Source of the DNA: Cloeon dipterum
Lineage: Eukaryota; Arthropoda; Insecta; Ephemeroptera; Baetidae
Reading direction: 5' to 3'
Length of the DNA stretch: 64,000 nt
Assembly: GCF_949628265.1 (NCBI RefSeq)
Contig: NC_088788.1
Location: 6,138,001 to 6,202,000 of the forward strand
Numbering within the stretch: the stretch's first letter is position 1; every line of letters begins with the position of its first letter. Positions 47,124 to 58,984 of the stretch are shown here, piece by piece. A program made the translations under genes and the position numbers. Below the pieces are notes generated by a model, which saw only the letters and a list, made by a program, of their open reading frames with translations, did no database searches and had not been told where the DNA came from.

Positions 47124-49114
47124 ATGGCTGAGGTGGACAAGTTGCACCTGACGAAGAAGCGTCTACAAAATCTCCGAGGGAGAAGCCTCGGTTTGCAGCA
47201 ACTCGCAGTTCGAGTGATTTCCAAGCAACTGACATTTTATACTTCACAACATGATGAGCTGGAGAAACTCAAGAGTTTGCGTGAGTTATCATTTTCATTC
47301 GAATATTACGAGAACGGAACGATATCGAGGTAATTTATAGCTGGCGTTTTACGAGAAAAAATTTTGCAAGTTTTAATGAAGAAGAAGTGTTTGGACATTC
47401 AGGGTCGGGAAATGGAGTTTGAAAATTTGAAAGTGGTCTTCCCATTGCTTCTGAGCCCAAGAACCCGCTACATAGAGTTGAACAGCATTTTGTCCTTTTG
47501 TCCTGACTCTTTTGAAGACAGTAAAAATGATAAGGTAACCGTATTATCAGTAATAAACGTGAAGTGAAAATAAAAACATTTAATTTCAGGTGACACCATG
47601 GGTCGTCGAACTTTTAAAACATATCGAAACACGTGCTCCGCAAGTGGAGAATCTCGTCATAAAACGAAACAATTATTTTTACAAAAACGGCCTTTCCTTT
47701 TTTGCAACAAGTGTCGCGTTCAATCGGGATATGGTGCAATCACTCATGAAAATGCGAAAATTGAACAGGCTTACAGTTACCTTGTATTACTTTGATTCCA
47801 CCAGTTTTCTTAAAATATGCAAAAATCTTCCGAGTCTACAGTACATCAATGTCGAGTTTTTATATAACAGAGGCAATGTCAGGCCAGCCACTGAAGACGT
47901 ATCAAGCAGCCTTTGCAATGTGAAAGAAATTATATACCAAAGCATTCCTTATACCGACGATTACTTGGCTATTTTTTGCACCCAAAATCTTCCAAACATT
48001 GAGGTAGTTGGATATGATCCGAACAAACTAGTGGACATATTCAGCATCAGAAGAGATGCCAATAGATATCATAGTTTGGAATTCCATGGAGCCTCAAATC
48101 TGCGAAACATTTCTGTGGACCTCTCAACGGATAGTAAAGAAGAAGTTGAATCAATGCCCGATTTATTTCCAAACGTCACCTGTCTCATGGTGAGTATTTG
48201 CTATTTTTGGAATTATCTAATTAATTTTAGATTTTTAATCCTAATTTAAACATACGCACCTATCACATATATTATGCGTCACCTAATTAAGCACTATTTT
48301 TTTTTAATTTTAAAGGTTAACAACATTAAGCGTTCATCTTTGGGAGAGAATGTAATGCCAAAATTCCACAATATTAGACAGCTTCATTTGTTGGATCCTT
48401 ACTACAGCGGAGTTTTTGAGAAGTATTTGATCACCTACGGACAAAAGTTGCAATCACTCTACTTGGGATATTATGGTGGAGATATAACAATAGACTTAAA
48501 ATTGATTTTCAAGTACTGTCCGAAACTTGAAAAATTGTCACTGCTCAATGTGTTTTTAAAAACGCCATTATCAAAAATAGAATATTTTGCGGAGCTGAAG
48601 GAATTCGAATGGGCAATTATCTAGTAAGTATTACAGACTTCATTTGTAATTAATTAACTGAGTTCTTAAATATATAGTTATAGAAGCACTCCTGATGGAA
48701 TACCTGATCCACACAGCAAGGATTTGTCCAACATTTTATCAGCTCCAAAACTAGAAAAAGTCAAGCTCGAATCGAGTGTTCTTAAGCAAAATGATCTTTT
48801 GAATCTCAACTCTTTGATTCAAGCAAATCGAATTTTAAACAACCTAAACACTTTGCACGTCTATTTTAAAGATCCCATCGATGAAGCTTTGGCTAATGTT
48901 TTGAAGAGTGCGTGTGCATATCTTCCGAAGTTAACTGATTTCAAGTAAGTGGCAAATTGATTTGATCGTACTTTGATGAAAACATTTTTGTCTTTGCAGA
49001 TTCGGAAAAAGATATAATTTTGAAGACCCGCTCCTGGCAATCCGATTGACTCCACTCAGTGTTATCGATGAAAGTGTTTGTCAGATGATTGGTGTTTTTG
49101 AAAACGAAAATTAA
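47124..49114 (+). CDS. Leucine-rich-repeat protein, F-box-like N-terminus (LRR1)
   Basis: Six exons (47124-47280, 47341-47534, 47590-48189, 48316-48623, 48678-48944, 49000-49114) join in frame to 546 aa. The N-terminus has paired basic helices (MAEVDKLHLTKKRLQNL) and then LPGVLREKILQVLMKK, which resembles the start of an F-box. It is followed by repeating units such as APQVENLVI, LNRLTVTLYYF, LPSLQYINVEF, IRQLHLLD, LQSLYLGYY and LEKLSLLNV, typical of leucine-rich repeats. Such proteins often act as substrate receptors of ubiquitin ligases, but the F-box is not certain. Start at the MAEV ATG because the upstream frame lacks an ATG. Introns are 54-126 bp. AATAAA follows the stop within 10 bp. 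Confidence 0.82.
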
Positions 49115-49154
49115 CCAAATAAACCTGGATTTCTCCTTACCTAATTTTTGTTTG

Positions 49155-49640
49155 AAAACACTAGCGGATGAATAAATATTTTAACTGTATAATAATGTTA
49201 TTGAACTTTGTAAGTGCAATTAAAGCTTTTGTGCCTCTTGAGAGCAGTCCATATAGAGCTAAATAATTTTCTGCATTTTATTGTTAGTGTTTTCCTTTAC
49301 CTTGAGGTAAAAACGGAGCTAATTTTTGAGCCAGCTGCAGGCAGCAGTTTTTGCTGAACATATTATTTATTTAGGGCCCTTAAGTATTAATCCATCATTT
49401 AGCAAGCTGTCAAAATGAGCGTCCGCCTCCATCATCATTGAGGTGGTTTTTCACGTTAGCAGCCGACAAGAGAGATCAACCCACGAGGGACCCTTTTTAA
49501 CCGCGATGCAGCCAAGCAGCCTCTCTCGCACAACAGATATTGCATTCTCAACAGTAGAGAGGAGAGTTTTGATTGTATCTATGCACATGTGAACTCTCGC
49601 CAGCAGCAAAGTTTTTTTTATCGCAAGAGTTTGAAAAAAA
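49155..49640 (+). repeat. Repeat R, copy 1
   Basis: About 480 bp containing GCAATTAAAGCTTTTGTGCC, TCTGCATTTTATTG, GCAGTTTTTGCTG, AATCCATCATT, CGACA-GAGA-ATCAACC, CTCGCACAACAG and CGCCAGCAGCAAAGTTTTT. It recurs inverted at 55975-56430 and direct at 58985-59410. It starts right after the LRR1 poly(A) site. Nature unknown. Confidence 0.7.
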
Positions 49641-50309
49641 TGGTTGATTATTGACCAAATATATCTGCCTTAATATATGCATCGACTCATTTGCAAAGAG
49701 AGCAGGCACGCACTCCATTCCACTTCCTCCTGTAGCTTTCTTCGCAGACTCTTTCCGAACGCGAAGATCTCGGTTGATTGTTAATTATATTCCCCGCGGT
49801 CATGGTTTCGACTTTTGTTGTAATTCAACTTGTGCGCTTTCGTTGACACCAACTGAGACGCGGATGGCTTCAGTAATTCCGACACTGAGCAGCTAACAAA
49901 AACTTTAATAAACATGGGAAAAGATAGAGTCGCTGATCTGTGCAGTGCGAACGCGCGTGGTTGGTCCGCTGATCAGCGCGACTCTCTAAATATAAAATAC
50001 TTTATCTGGCAATGGCATGTCGGGCGTAACAAGTTAGCCTCTTTTAATTAGTTTCTTTGACACTGGTTATTGATGAGACCCTTTGGCCCAGCAGGTACAC
50101 AAAAGACCTTGGCCTCTAAAACGTTGTATATGCAATATAATTTTTTCCCTGTTTCTGCTCCAACACGTTTTAAAACTAGAGGTTGGGTTTTAAAATTGCA
50201 TAAGCAGTTCCCTTATAAAATGTTGCATTTGATTTATTGGCTTTTGACGAAATGAACTAATAAATTGTTCAAACAGACGGGTAATTTAAATTTAATTTCG
50301 CAGGCATTG

Positions 50310-50688
50310 AGCGGCCCGTTGGCTCGCATTTTGTTAAGGCACTCTCAGGAGTGTCAAAGCAATGAGAGGTATTTGAGCAGTTCGGAGATCTAATACCGGC
50401 TACCCAATGTCAGAGATGGCAAAAAGTGGTTGGTTTATTGACTCGAATTGCTCAAACTGTTCAACGGGCTGGGAGGCGACTCGCTACTTGCTGCTTTGCA
50501 CCTTTCCAGCGTGCGTGATTTGGCTTCACGGTGCGGAGGCAAGTGGCCCTTGAGTGGGCTGGGTCCCTGTGCGGCCTGCTTCGCCCATGTTATCCGTTCG
50601 CGGTGTTATTGGGACCCGGGTTCCAGCATTCGTGCTAGTGCAGTGCGCGCCCTTCCCGCTCCGAGAGGACAGGGATAAAAAGAGCAAA
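50310..50688 (+). repeat. Dispersed repeat B, copy 3
   Basis: Begins CCCGTTGGCTCGCATTTTG and ends GACAGGGATAAAAAGAGC plus an A-rich run. It is the inverted partner of 45747-46152; an internal segment around GACGAATGTCTAGCGTTTC present in copy 2 is missing here. Confidence 0.8.
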
Positions 50689-51039
50689 AAAAATTATATG
50701 GGGCATCGCTGTGGATGACTGCTATAAGTAAGAAGTACGATGATGACTAATAAGTCATGTTCATTTCGTCAAAAGCCAATAAATTCTTGAAATTTAATCG
50801 GAAAAACTTTTTGGCGCCAAAATAATAATTATTTTCACTGTTTTTTAAGTATTTAATGCCAATAACCCCTATTTCGAGCAGCTAAAAACTTCCTACCTTG
50901 TAAGTGGTGAAAAGTGTCCAAATTGAAGAAATAAATCGGAGTAATCACAAGATTTGAGCCACTGACAATTTTACACAGCCGCTCCATCCAATTCGTAAAG
51001 CCAACTGATGCGCGATGCGCTCCCCCAAACCGAATTCTG

Positions 51040-51323
51040 TTAGAGCGACACCCAAATTTGTTCCAGATACAAGGTCGGTGGGTTAAATGTGTGTGTGTGA
51101 CTCAGTAGCTTTAGAGTGTCGCAAGGGCACATATCGTGCTTCATTGTGCCTTTTGTATTGAACAGCAAATGCGAGGAAAAAATGTCGAACCTGCTGTGCT
51201 GGGATTGGACACAGGCCTTCAATTTATCAAACTCAGGCACAAAGAGCGGCAACTGCAAGGAAATAGAATAAAATCGAGCATTTCTGTATAACACTAAATT
51301 ATTCTCACAGCAAGCCAAAATTC
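51040..51323 (-). CDS. Possible terminal exon of an unknown gene
   Basis: An open stretch of about 90 codons following an AATTTTTAATTTCAG acceptor and ending in TAA. It reads ACCENNLVLYRNARF, LFVPEFDKLKACV and HDMCPCDTLKLL. Codon texture looks coding, but no upstream exon or start is recognised and the family is unknown. A 75-bp stretch just upstream (51322-51402) recurs at 60240-60312. Confidence 0.3.
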
Positions 51324-51403
51324 CTGAAATTAAAAATTATTTGCTCATCTTTAAAAAAATTTATTAATACTGAGCTCCAACTGAATCAAACTAATGATAT
51401 AAC

Positions 51404-53067
51404 TTTGTCATATTTCACAACTTATGCAAGCCATGAAAAGTGATGTGGCAAGAATAAAGGCCAGCAACACCTTTTTCTGAGGAGAGGGGGAAAATGGTGT
51501 GGACAATAATTATAAAACCCACAGGCGGGAAATTTTTTAATTCGAATAAAAATATATTTGATGTATTGCAAATCGTTTTTTACATTTTTAAAAGGTAAGA
51601 CTTAAATATGACACGTGCTCTACCACCGAAAATTTTCTCCAAAACAAAAATTCAACGTGTCTTCTAAATTTCATTAAAAAAAATTCTCTTCACATTCGAC
51701 TAGATTACTTTAAGCGGTTCTGTCACGTGTCTCAAATTTAAATTCTTTAAAGTAAATAATTTAATATAAAATAAATGAGCAGCGCTATTTTTCTCGAGCC
51801 TCGCAGTTGCTCTCCTTCATTATTTTATTAGTACTGAACATTTTTTTACAATATAGTGTATGTAATTTACTTATCAATTAATCTAACCATTAGGTTTTTT
51901 TTTAAAAATAATCTTGGAACAAATATCGTGCACGGGAAAAATTTGAATTTTACAAAAAAAATAGACATTTTGTCATTATTTGAGAGGCGGCCTTTGCTGC
52001 TCGCGTTACATCCGCACCCGCGGCGATTTCATTGTATCGCTCACATAGAGAACCGAGTGGCCGTGAATGAGAGGCTTGACAGCTTTATGAGGGAGGGCAG
52101 TAAAGAAAATTCGAAAGAAAGCGCATTGTTTGCTTAATTTAGCGTTGCTGGACGGTGCCGGAATGAAAAGCTGCCAAAGAAGCTAAATTTCCGAAAATAT
52201 TTAAAAAAAGCATGACTGCAGTTAAGACATATTCCTGTGTCACAACTTTAAAGCAGGTTTCATAATTTATGACTCGTTTTTTTTGTGATTTACTTATCTT
52301 TGAATTAAAATAAAAGTTCTGTTCCCCTGAGTTGTCTTTTTTAATGCAATTTATTTTCTTTATGTCGTAATGACCAAAATTTTAAAGTTTTAACTGTGCA
52401 ACATTCCCTTCTTAAATTAAATTATCATTTTTTGGCCAGAATACTAATCATCAATTAAAGAAAAAAATTGAATTTCCGCAGGATTTAGAGCAGGAATTTT
52501 TTTATAATAAAAAATTGCTAAAAGGATATTTACTGTTTAAAAAATTGATGACAGAAGAAAGGCAAAGGCAAAGGTAGATTAAAAAATAACAAAGGCCCTG
52601 TGTTCCACGCAATTTCAAGCTGAGCTTAAATTTCTACAATTTAATTTTAAATTATTTTTGTCCTTTTATCTTGTAAGGATGCCTCTATTCCATCAAACTA
52701 CAACACTCAAATCACTTAAAAGACCCATCATATTGTTTGTCATTAGAATTAAATAGGGTTCTGCTTGATCCAAGCGGCGCGATATTCGGCAGGACGCGTG
52801 CTCGCTGTGTGTGTAGCATCGGCAACGATGAGTTTACGCTGCGGCTTCAGTTCTTCTTAGCCTAAAAATAAAAATTTTGTTGAAGAAATAGATTTTTTGC
52901 CACCTTGCCTTTGTTCTAACCTTCAACGTACGAGATTTGCATACAAACGGCGCATTCGCCACATTTGTGAAAAAGTGCAGGGACAAATTTCTTACAATTT
53001 ACAATCCATCGACCGAGAAGATACTGCACACAGATTTTTCCGATCCTATTAGAAACGGTTTTTGCAA
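51404..53067. other. Intergenic
   Basis: AT-rich. A frame at 51856-52137 has a basic, His-rich part but no splice support. The block at about 52920-53040 resembles the 3'UTR region of TF10. No gene called. Confidence 0.4.
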
Positions 53068-53217
53068 TGTGTCGTGACATTACTCAGCCTCATTCGCCCT
53101 GGCTTGTGTAGCTCTTGGGTGACGGCCGTGGCGGCCGGCGGCCGCGCCTTCGACCTCCAACGCGTCTTGGGGCGAAAGAAAGCCAGGGCGAATGAGGCTG
53201 AGTAATGTCACGACACA
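53068..53217. repeat. Perfect foldback, 38-bp arms
   Basis: The arm TGTGTCGTGACATTACTCAG (continuing to 53105) is repeated as an exact reverse complement ending at 53217. The spacer of about 74 bp is GC-rich and contains CGGCCGGCGGCCGCG. The 150-bp unit stands out from the AT-rich flanks. Transcribed, it would form a strong hairpin. It may be a MITE or a foldback element; no clear target duplication is seen. Confidence 0.85.
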
Positions 53218-54005
53218 GTGTAATTTATCTTATACATATTTGCGTAATTTGATGAATTTTTTCCAACAGAATCATTTAAAAAAAATAAAAACTCAAAATA
53301 ATATTAAGTTTTTGCTTATATCATTTATGAAACGAACCTCTAATCTGGAGTTGAATTTTTAAACTCCTTAGAGTTTTTTTTTCTCACAATCAGTCTTCAA
53401 CGATGGGAATAATTTGAAAGCTAAATTCCAAAAATGTTTATCTCTTTTCTTTTATTCATCGCATATCAAGAGACAAAGTTATGCGAAACGCACGAAATTC
53501 TGGCAATTCAAGGTATCCATTTTTGAAATAACGAGGAGACATTCCAATAGGAAATTCAATCATTCTTGCCTTGCACTCAGTAGCGGACGGCCGCGATATA
53601 TGTAAAAGGAGCGATCCGACAGCCGTATAATCTTTGTGTTTGTAAGTATGTGCGCATATTTTTTTAAATAACCTGATAAAAACGCTGAATTTGCCTTTTT
53701 CCGACTTTCTTTATAAAAACAATAATAATTTGCGATGATTTATATTAGTGATTAATCTTAAAATGATTCTAACTCTTGGGGGAATGGTTTCATTTTGATA
53801 AAAAAAATGATGATACCAATACCATTCTATTTTTTTAGAAATTCATCTCTACACAAAATTCGTATGCAAATTAAAAAAAAAATATGAAGATTATCATGAC
53901 TACTACCCGAAACTTCTGCTCATCGCATTTTCTTTCACATTCCACACAGGTTCAGGCATTTGCAGAGACCACTCATTAGAGGCCCGAAAAACAAATTCCA
54001 TTGAG
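53218..54005. other. Intergenic upstream of TF10
   Basis: 53218-53400 resembles the region downstream of TF10 (54811-54940), sharing AATAAAAACT and AAGTTTTTGC blocks, and so looks like part of an old tandem duplication. No gene seen. Confidence 0.4.
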
Positions 54006-54730
54006 ATGTCTTTTCCTTCCACATCATCAAACCAAATGCAAGGTGCGTTTTAAAATGAAAATAAAATTTCATATTGTAACATTGCTCTGTTGGCATAAAG
54101 CTAAAAGTCATTTTAATTCTTTTCTAAATGTTAAAATTTGATTTTATTTTTAAATAAATGTTTTCAGGTCTTCCTAGCAGTCCAGGACTTTCAAGAGGCC
54201 ATTTGCGCCCCGTAACGAATGGAACTTCATATGGCTTCTGTGTGTTTTGTGAAAAGCATTTTGGTAATATCTACGCACACAAGGTGAATTATCACAGAAA
54301 TAGCAGTATCTACCAAGTGCATCTTTTTGATGGCATGAAGATTATGGCCACACGCCAAATATATACTGACTTGGAACTGAGCAAATGCCGTGAGTGTGAA
54401 GGTGTGTTCTATAAGCATCGATTGTACAATCATGAATGCCGCAACACACCATCAATTATCAGCGAGGGATCTGGAGAACATCTCTGCCTAATGTGTCAAT
54501 TGTACAACCATGACATATATGGCCATTGGAGAGTGACCCACGCCAACAATAACTCTTATAAGGTTATTGAACTGTTAAACTCGCTATCGTTAGTACCTCA
54601 TGACCCTGAAGTTTTGTCAGAAGTTATTACAAGACCCGAATGCATTTATTGCCCTTTTTTTAAAAAAATATTTATGAGAGTAATATTGAGAAATCGTATT
54701 TATCACAACTGTTTAGATTTAAATGATTAA
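54006..54730 (+). CDS. TF family protein 10 (plus strand)
   Basis: Two exons, 54006-54042 and 54168-54730, join in phase to 199 aa, starting MSFPSTSSNQMQ. Finger A is GFCVFCEKHF...HKVNYH, finger B CRECEGVFYKHRLYNHEC, and finger C CLMCQLYN...HWRVTH. The IDEG linker has diverged to ISEGSGEHLCLMCQ, and the tail is C-x2-C followed by a basic stretch and a last Cys (CIYCPFF ... YHNC). It is the only member on the plus strand and the most diverged in its tail, and it lies between the two LRR genes. Confidence 0.8.
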
Positions 54731-54955
54731 CCATCGACCGGCAGTGCAAGTTTGTAAAAACCTTAGATCAAAAAGAGAAATATATACTCTTAAGAGAAAC
54801 TATTAAAGCAATGTATTTACATGTGAAATTTTGTGATTTGATGGATTTTTTTCCATTTAATCATCAGAAAAATAAAAACTAAACATACGTTATTCACAAT
54901 AAGTTTTTGCCTATCATTTTTTACACGAACTCTCCGAAATACCTTAATTCCTGCA

Positions 54956-55075
54956 GGTGATACAAATCTTTATTCAGAAATAGTTTCTGTACTACGATGC
55001 CCTAATTGTACTCATCTTCCCATATTTAGATTGTTGTTTAGACGGCGTGTTTTTCATTATTGTGTACATTAATCC
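54956..55075 (+). pseudogene. Duplicate of the TF10 C-terminal exon
   Basis: After an ATTCCTGCAG acceptor, a frame reads SEIVSVLRCPNCTHLPIFRL ... FHYCVH and stops. This parallels the TF10 end (SEVITRPECIYCPFFKKI ... YHNC). The 3' flank also resembles the TF10 3'UTR. Either an alternative last exon or a relic of a tandem copy. Confidence 0.5.
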
Positions 55076-55253
55076 ACCTGCTGTGACAAATTTCTTTCAA
55101 ACCATAGACTGAAAAGAGAACTGTATTACTAAGAACTACAATCTTATGAGAAACGATTTTATATTCAGCTCCCATTTTTTATTACAGAACGTAATTAACA
55201 ATAAAAATGTAGGTATGTAGTACGCATATAATCTTTTTACATTATTTTAAACA

Positions 55254-55323
55254 GAATCAAAAACCCATCAAAAGTTTCACTAGCTCTTTGAATATTTCAA
55301 GGGTATTGATGTAGGGCAAAAGT
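55254..55323 (+). repeat. Outer inverted end, left
   Basis: AATCAAAAACCCATCAAAAG ... AGCTCTTTGAATATTTCAAG is found inverted at about 61970-62033. The two ends bracket the 6.8-kb segment that holds the palindrome, LRR2 and the truncated LRR3. Confidence 0.55.
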
Positions 55324-55399
55324 TGAATCAATTTGGTGGCATCAATTTCGTCGGAAGGACAAATTAAATATTTATAATAACTGTAAAAGAATTTAACAA

Positions 55400-56430
55400 A
55401 AAACAGGGTTAACAATATCAGCTGGCATTGTTTAGGAATTCCTAAAAGTTAGAATGCAGTGTAAGATATTTGATTACTTCGAGAATTTATTTGCTGGCGG
55501 CCCAATGTCAAGGATGTGTCAAAGGTAAATTTGGAGATTCGAAATGATCAAATAGCTCAGCGGGATGCGAGGCGCTTGCTGTGCTTTTCACACCTTTCAG
55601 CGGGCTTACAATTAAATACCTCGCTGTGGGGAGGCGAAAAGATGCGACTACATTGAGCCTCTGCGGTTATTTTATCCACTTGGTAATGTTTTTCGCACGC
55701 GGTGAGCAGGCATACCCAGTTCACGGGATGTGCTGAGCAGAGGTTGGAAAATGCATTTTCTGACAAATTATTTACCTTGCTATATTTTTAATTAATATAA
55801 TCCACCAAAATAATCGAAAAATCCTGTGATTAAGGATTCAAACATAATTGATTTGCCGCTCTACGTACCGCGCTCCTTTTAACATATTTATAAAAAATAA
55901 ATACACGTATGATCTCGTGGCTGACAGTAACAAAAAAAATCCTGTTTTTACGAGCAAACTTTTAATCAAAAAATAAAAATAAATAAACAAAACTTTGCTG
56001 CTGGCGATGGTGCAGATGTGCAGATAAACTCAAAACTCTCCTGTTGAGAAAGCAATAACTGTTGTGCGAGTGCCTGCTGGCTGCTTCGCGGTTAAGAAGG
56101 ATCTGTCGTTTGTTGATCTCTCTGTCAGCTGCTTAACGCGAAACCACCTCAATAATTGACAGCTTGCTAAATGATGGATTGTGTACTTAAGAGTTCCAAA
56201 TCATTTGTCCAGTACAAACTGTTGGCTGGCTCAAAATTTGGCAAAAAACGCGGCACGGCTTCGATCATACTCCTAAGCATATTATATATGGAAACACTAT
56301 AGCAATAAAATGCATTAAATTATTTTGCTCTATGGTTTGCTCTCAAGAAGCAACAAATCTTTAATTGCAAATACAAAGCTCAATGACATTATTGTACAGT
56401 TATATTGTTTAATCATCTCCGCTAAAGTGT
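55400..56430. repeat. Left arm of large palindrome around LRR2
   Basis: Matches the reverse complement of 58985-60125 over about 1 kb, in order: the ATATCAGC-GGCATT-TTTAGGAATTC block, a repeat-B-like segment (55490-55750), then repeat R (55975-56430). Identity is good but not perfect, so the arms have diverged. Confidence 0.75.
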
Positions 56431-56473
56431 TTTCAAACAAAAATGAGGTAAGGAGAAATCCAGGTTTATTTGG

Positions 56474-58473
56474 TTAATTTTCGTTTTCAAAAACACCAAT
56501 CATCTCACAAACACTTTCATCGATAACACTGAGTGGAGTCGATTGGATTGGCAGGAGCGGGTCTTCAAATTTAAATCTTTTTCCGAATCTGCAAAGAAAA
56601 AATGTTTCATCAAAGTACGATCAAATCAACTTGCCACTTACTTGAAATCAGTTAACTTCGGAAGATATGCACACGCACTCTTCAAAACATTAGCCAAAGC
56701 TTCATCGATGGGATTTTTAAAATAGACGTGCAAAGTGTTTAGGTTATTTAAAATTCGATTTTCTTGAATCAAAGAGTTGAGATTCAAAAGATCATTTTGG
56801 TTAAAAACATTCGACTCCAGCTTGACTATTTCTAGTTTTGGAGCTGATAAAATGTTGGACAAATCCTTGCTGTGTGGATCAGGTATTCCATCAAGAGCGC
56901 TTCTGTCACTATATATGTATTTATGAAATCAGTTAGTTAATTACAAAAAGGAAGTATGTAATACTTACTAAACATTTACCCATTCGAATTCCTTCAGCTC
57001 CGCAAAAAATTCTATTTTTGATGATGACGCTTCAAGGTACACGTTCAGCAGTGACAATTTTTCTAGTTTCGGACAGTTCTTGAAAATCAATTTGAAATCT
57101 ATCGTTATTTTTTCAGCCCAATGTCCCAAATAAAGGGATTGCAAATTTTGTCCGTAGGTGTTCAAATACTTCTCAAAGACTCCGCTGTAGTGAGGATCCA
57201 ACAAATGAAGCTGTCTAATATTGTCAAATTTTGGCATCAAAATGTTTGTCAAATTCTCTCGAAATCTTGAACACTTAGTGTTGTTAACCTTTAAAATTAA
57301 ATAAAAATACTGCTTAAATAGGTGACGCAAAATTTTTGCAATAGGTGCGTATGTTTAAATTAGGATTAATCAATCACATAATTCCAAAAAAAGCAAAAAA
57401 TACTCACCATGAGACAGGTGACGTTTGGAAATAATTTGGGCATTGATTTAACTTCTTCTGCACTATCCGTAAAGAGGTCCACAGAAATATTTCGCAGATT
57501 TGAGGCTCCATGGAATTCCAAATTATGATATCTATTAGCATCTCTTCTGATGCTGAATATGTCAACTAGTTTGTTCGGATCATATCCAACTATTTCAATG
57601 TTTGGAAGATTTTGGGTGCACAAAATAGCCAAGTAATCGTCGTCGGTATAAGGAGGGTTTTGGTATATAATTTCTTTCACGTTGCAAAGGCTGCTTGATA
57701 CGTCTTCAATGGCTGGCATGTCCTTGCCCCTGTTAAAAATCGACTCGACATTGATGTACTGTAGACTCGGAAGATTTTTGCATATTTTAAGAAAACTGGT
57801 GGAATCAAAGTAATACAAGGTAACTGTAAGCCTGTTCAATTTCCGCATTTTCATCAGTGATTGCACCATTTCCAGATTGAACTCGACACCTGTTGCAAAA
57901 AAGGAAATCCCCTTTTTGTAAAAATAATTGTTTCGTTTTATGACGAGAGTCTCCACTTGCGGAGCACGTGTTTCGATATGTTTTAAAAGTTCGACGACCC
58001 ATCGTGTCACCTGAAATTAAAGGTTTTTTTCACTTCACGTATATTACTGGTTATACGGTTACCTCATCATTTTTACAGTCTTCAAAAGAGTCAGGACAAA
58101 AGGACAAAATGCTGTTCAACTCTATGTAGCGGGTTCTTGAGCTCAGAAGCAATGGGAAGACCACTTTCAAATTTTCAAACTCCATTTCCCGACCCTGAAT
58201 GTCCAAACACTTCTTCTTCATTAAAACTTGCAAAATTTTTTCTCGTAAAACGTCAGCTGTAAATTACATCGACATCGTTCCGTTCTCTAAATATTCAATT
58301 GAAAATGATAACTCACGCAAACTCTTGAGTTTCTCGAGCTCGTCATGTTGTGAAGTATAAAATGTCAGTTGCTTCAAAATCACTCGAACAGCGAGTTGCT
58401 GCAAACCATGGCTTCTCCTTCGCAGATTTTGTAGCCGCTTCTTGGTCAGGTGCAACTTGTCCACCTCAGCCAT
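56474..58473 (-). CDS. Leucine-rich-repeat protein, F-box-like N-terminus (LRR2)
   Basis: Six exons (58317-58473, 58063-58256, 57408-58010, 56969-57288, 56642-56908, 56474-56588) join in frame to 551 aa, colinear with LRR1. Exons 3 and 4 are longer by 3 and 12 bp (1 and 4 codons). It has the same N-terminus (MAEVDKLHLTKKRLQNLRR), LPDVLREKILQVLMKK, and the same leucine-rich units. All splice sites are canonical. It faces LRR1 tail to tail and sits in the middle of a palindrome. The high similarity to LRR1 includes introns and about 900 bp of 5' flank, which points to recent duplication or gene conversion. Confidence 0.83.
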
Positions 58474-58984
58474 TGTAGAGAAATGTTCAAATGTCAAACA
58501 ATAACAGAGAGCTCAAAATTGTGCGGAAATTCCACAGAATTGATGTGTTCAAATGCCAAGAAATGTGTGAATCAATTTCCTTTTATACGTTTTTCCCTTG
58601 CCACATGATTACTTATTATTTCCGTAAATATTTTGAAAACCTCTACAAAACCTGTTATTAAAACTTGTAAAAACATATTTTTGTTTTTAAATTACGTTTG
58701 TATTGAATGAATAATTTTTGAAAAACACGTACAAGAGTAAGATAATGTAATTCAAAAAACAATGATATTTTATTGATATTGGTGGTTTAGGGGAAAATAG
58801 AAGGTTAGAAATATTGAAGAACAACCAAATTAATTCCATTTATTTGTTATAACGAACAATATTTTTGCTGAGATTATGCACCACACACCATTTAGTTTAA
58901 AATAACCTCAATAATATGCTATCTCGTTATAAATAAAATTGAAAACCAGTGGGAAAGGCAAAATTTGAATTTGGAAACACTTTA

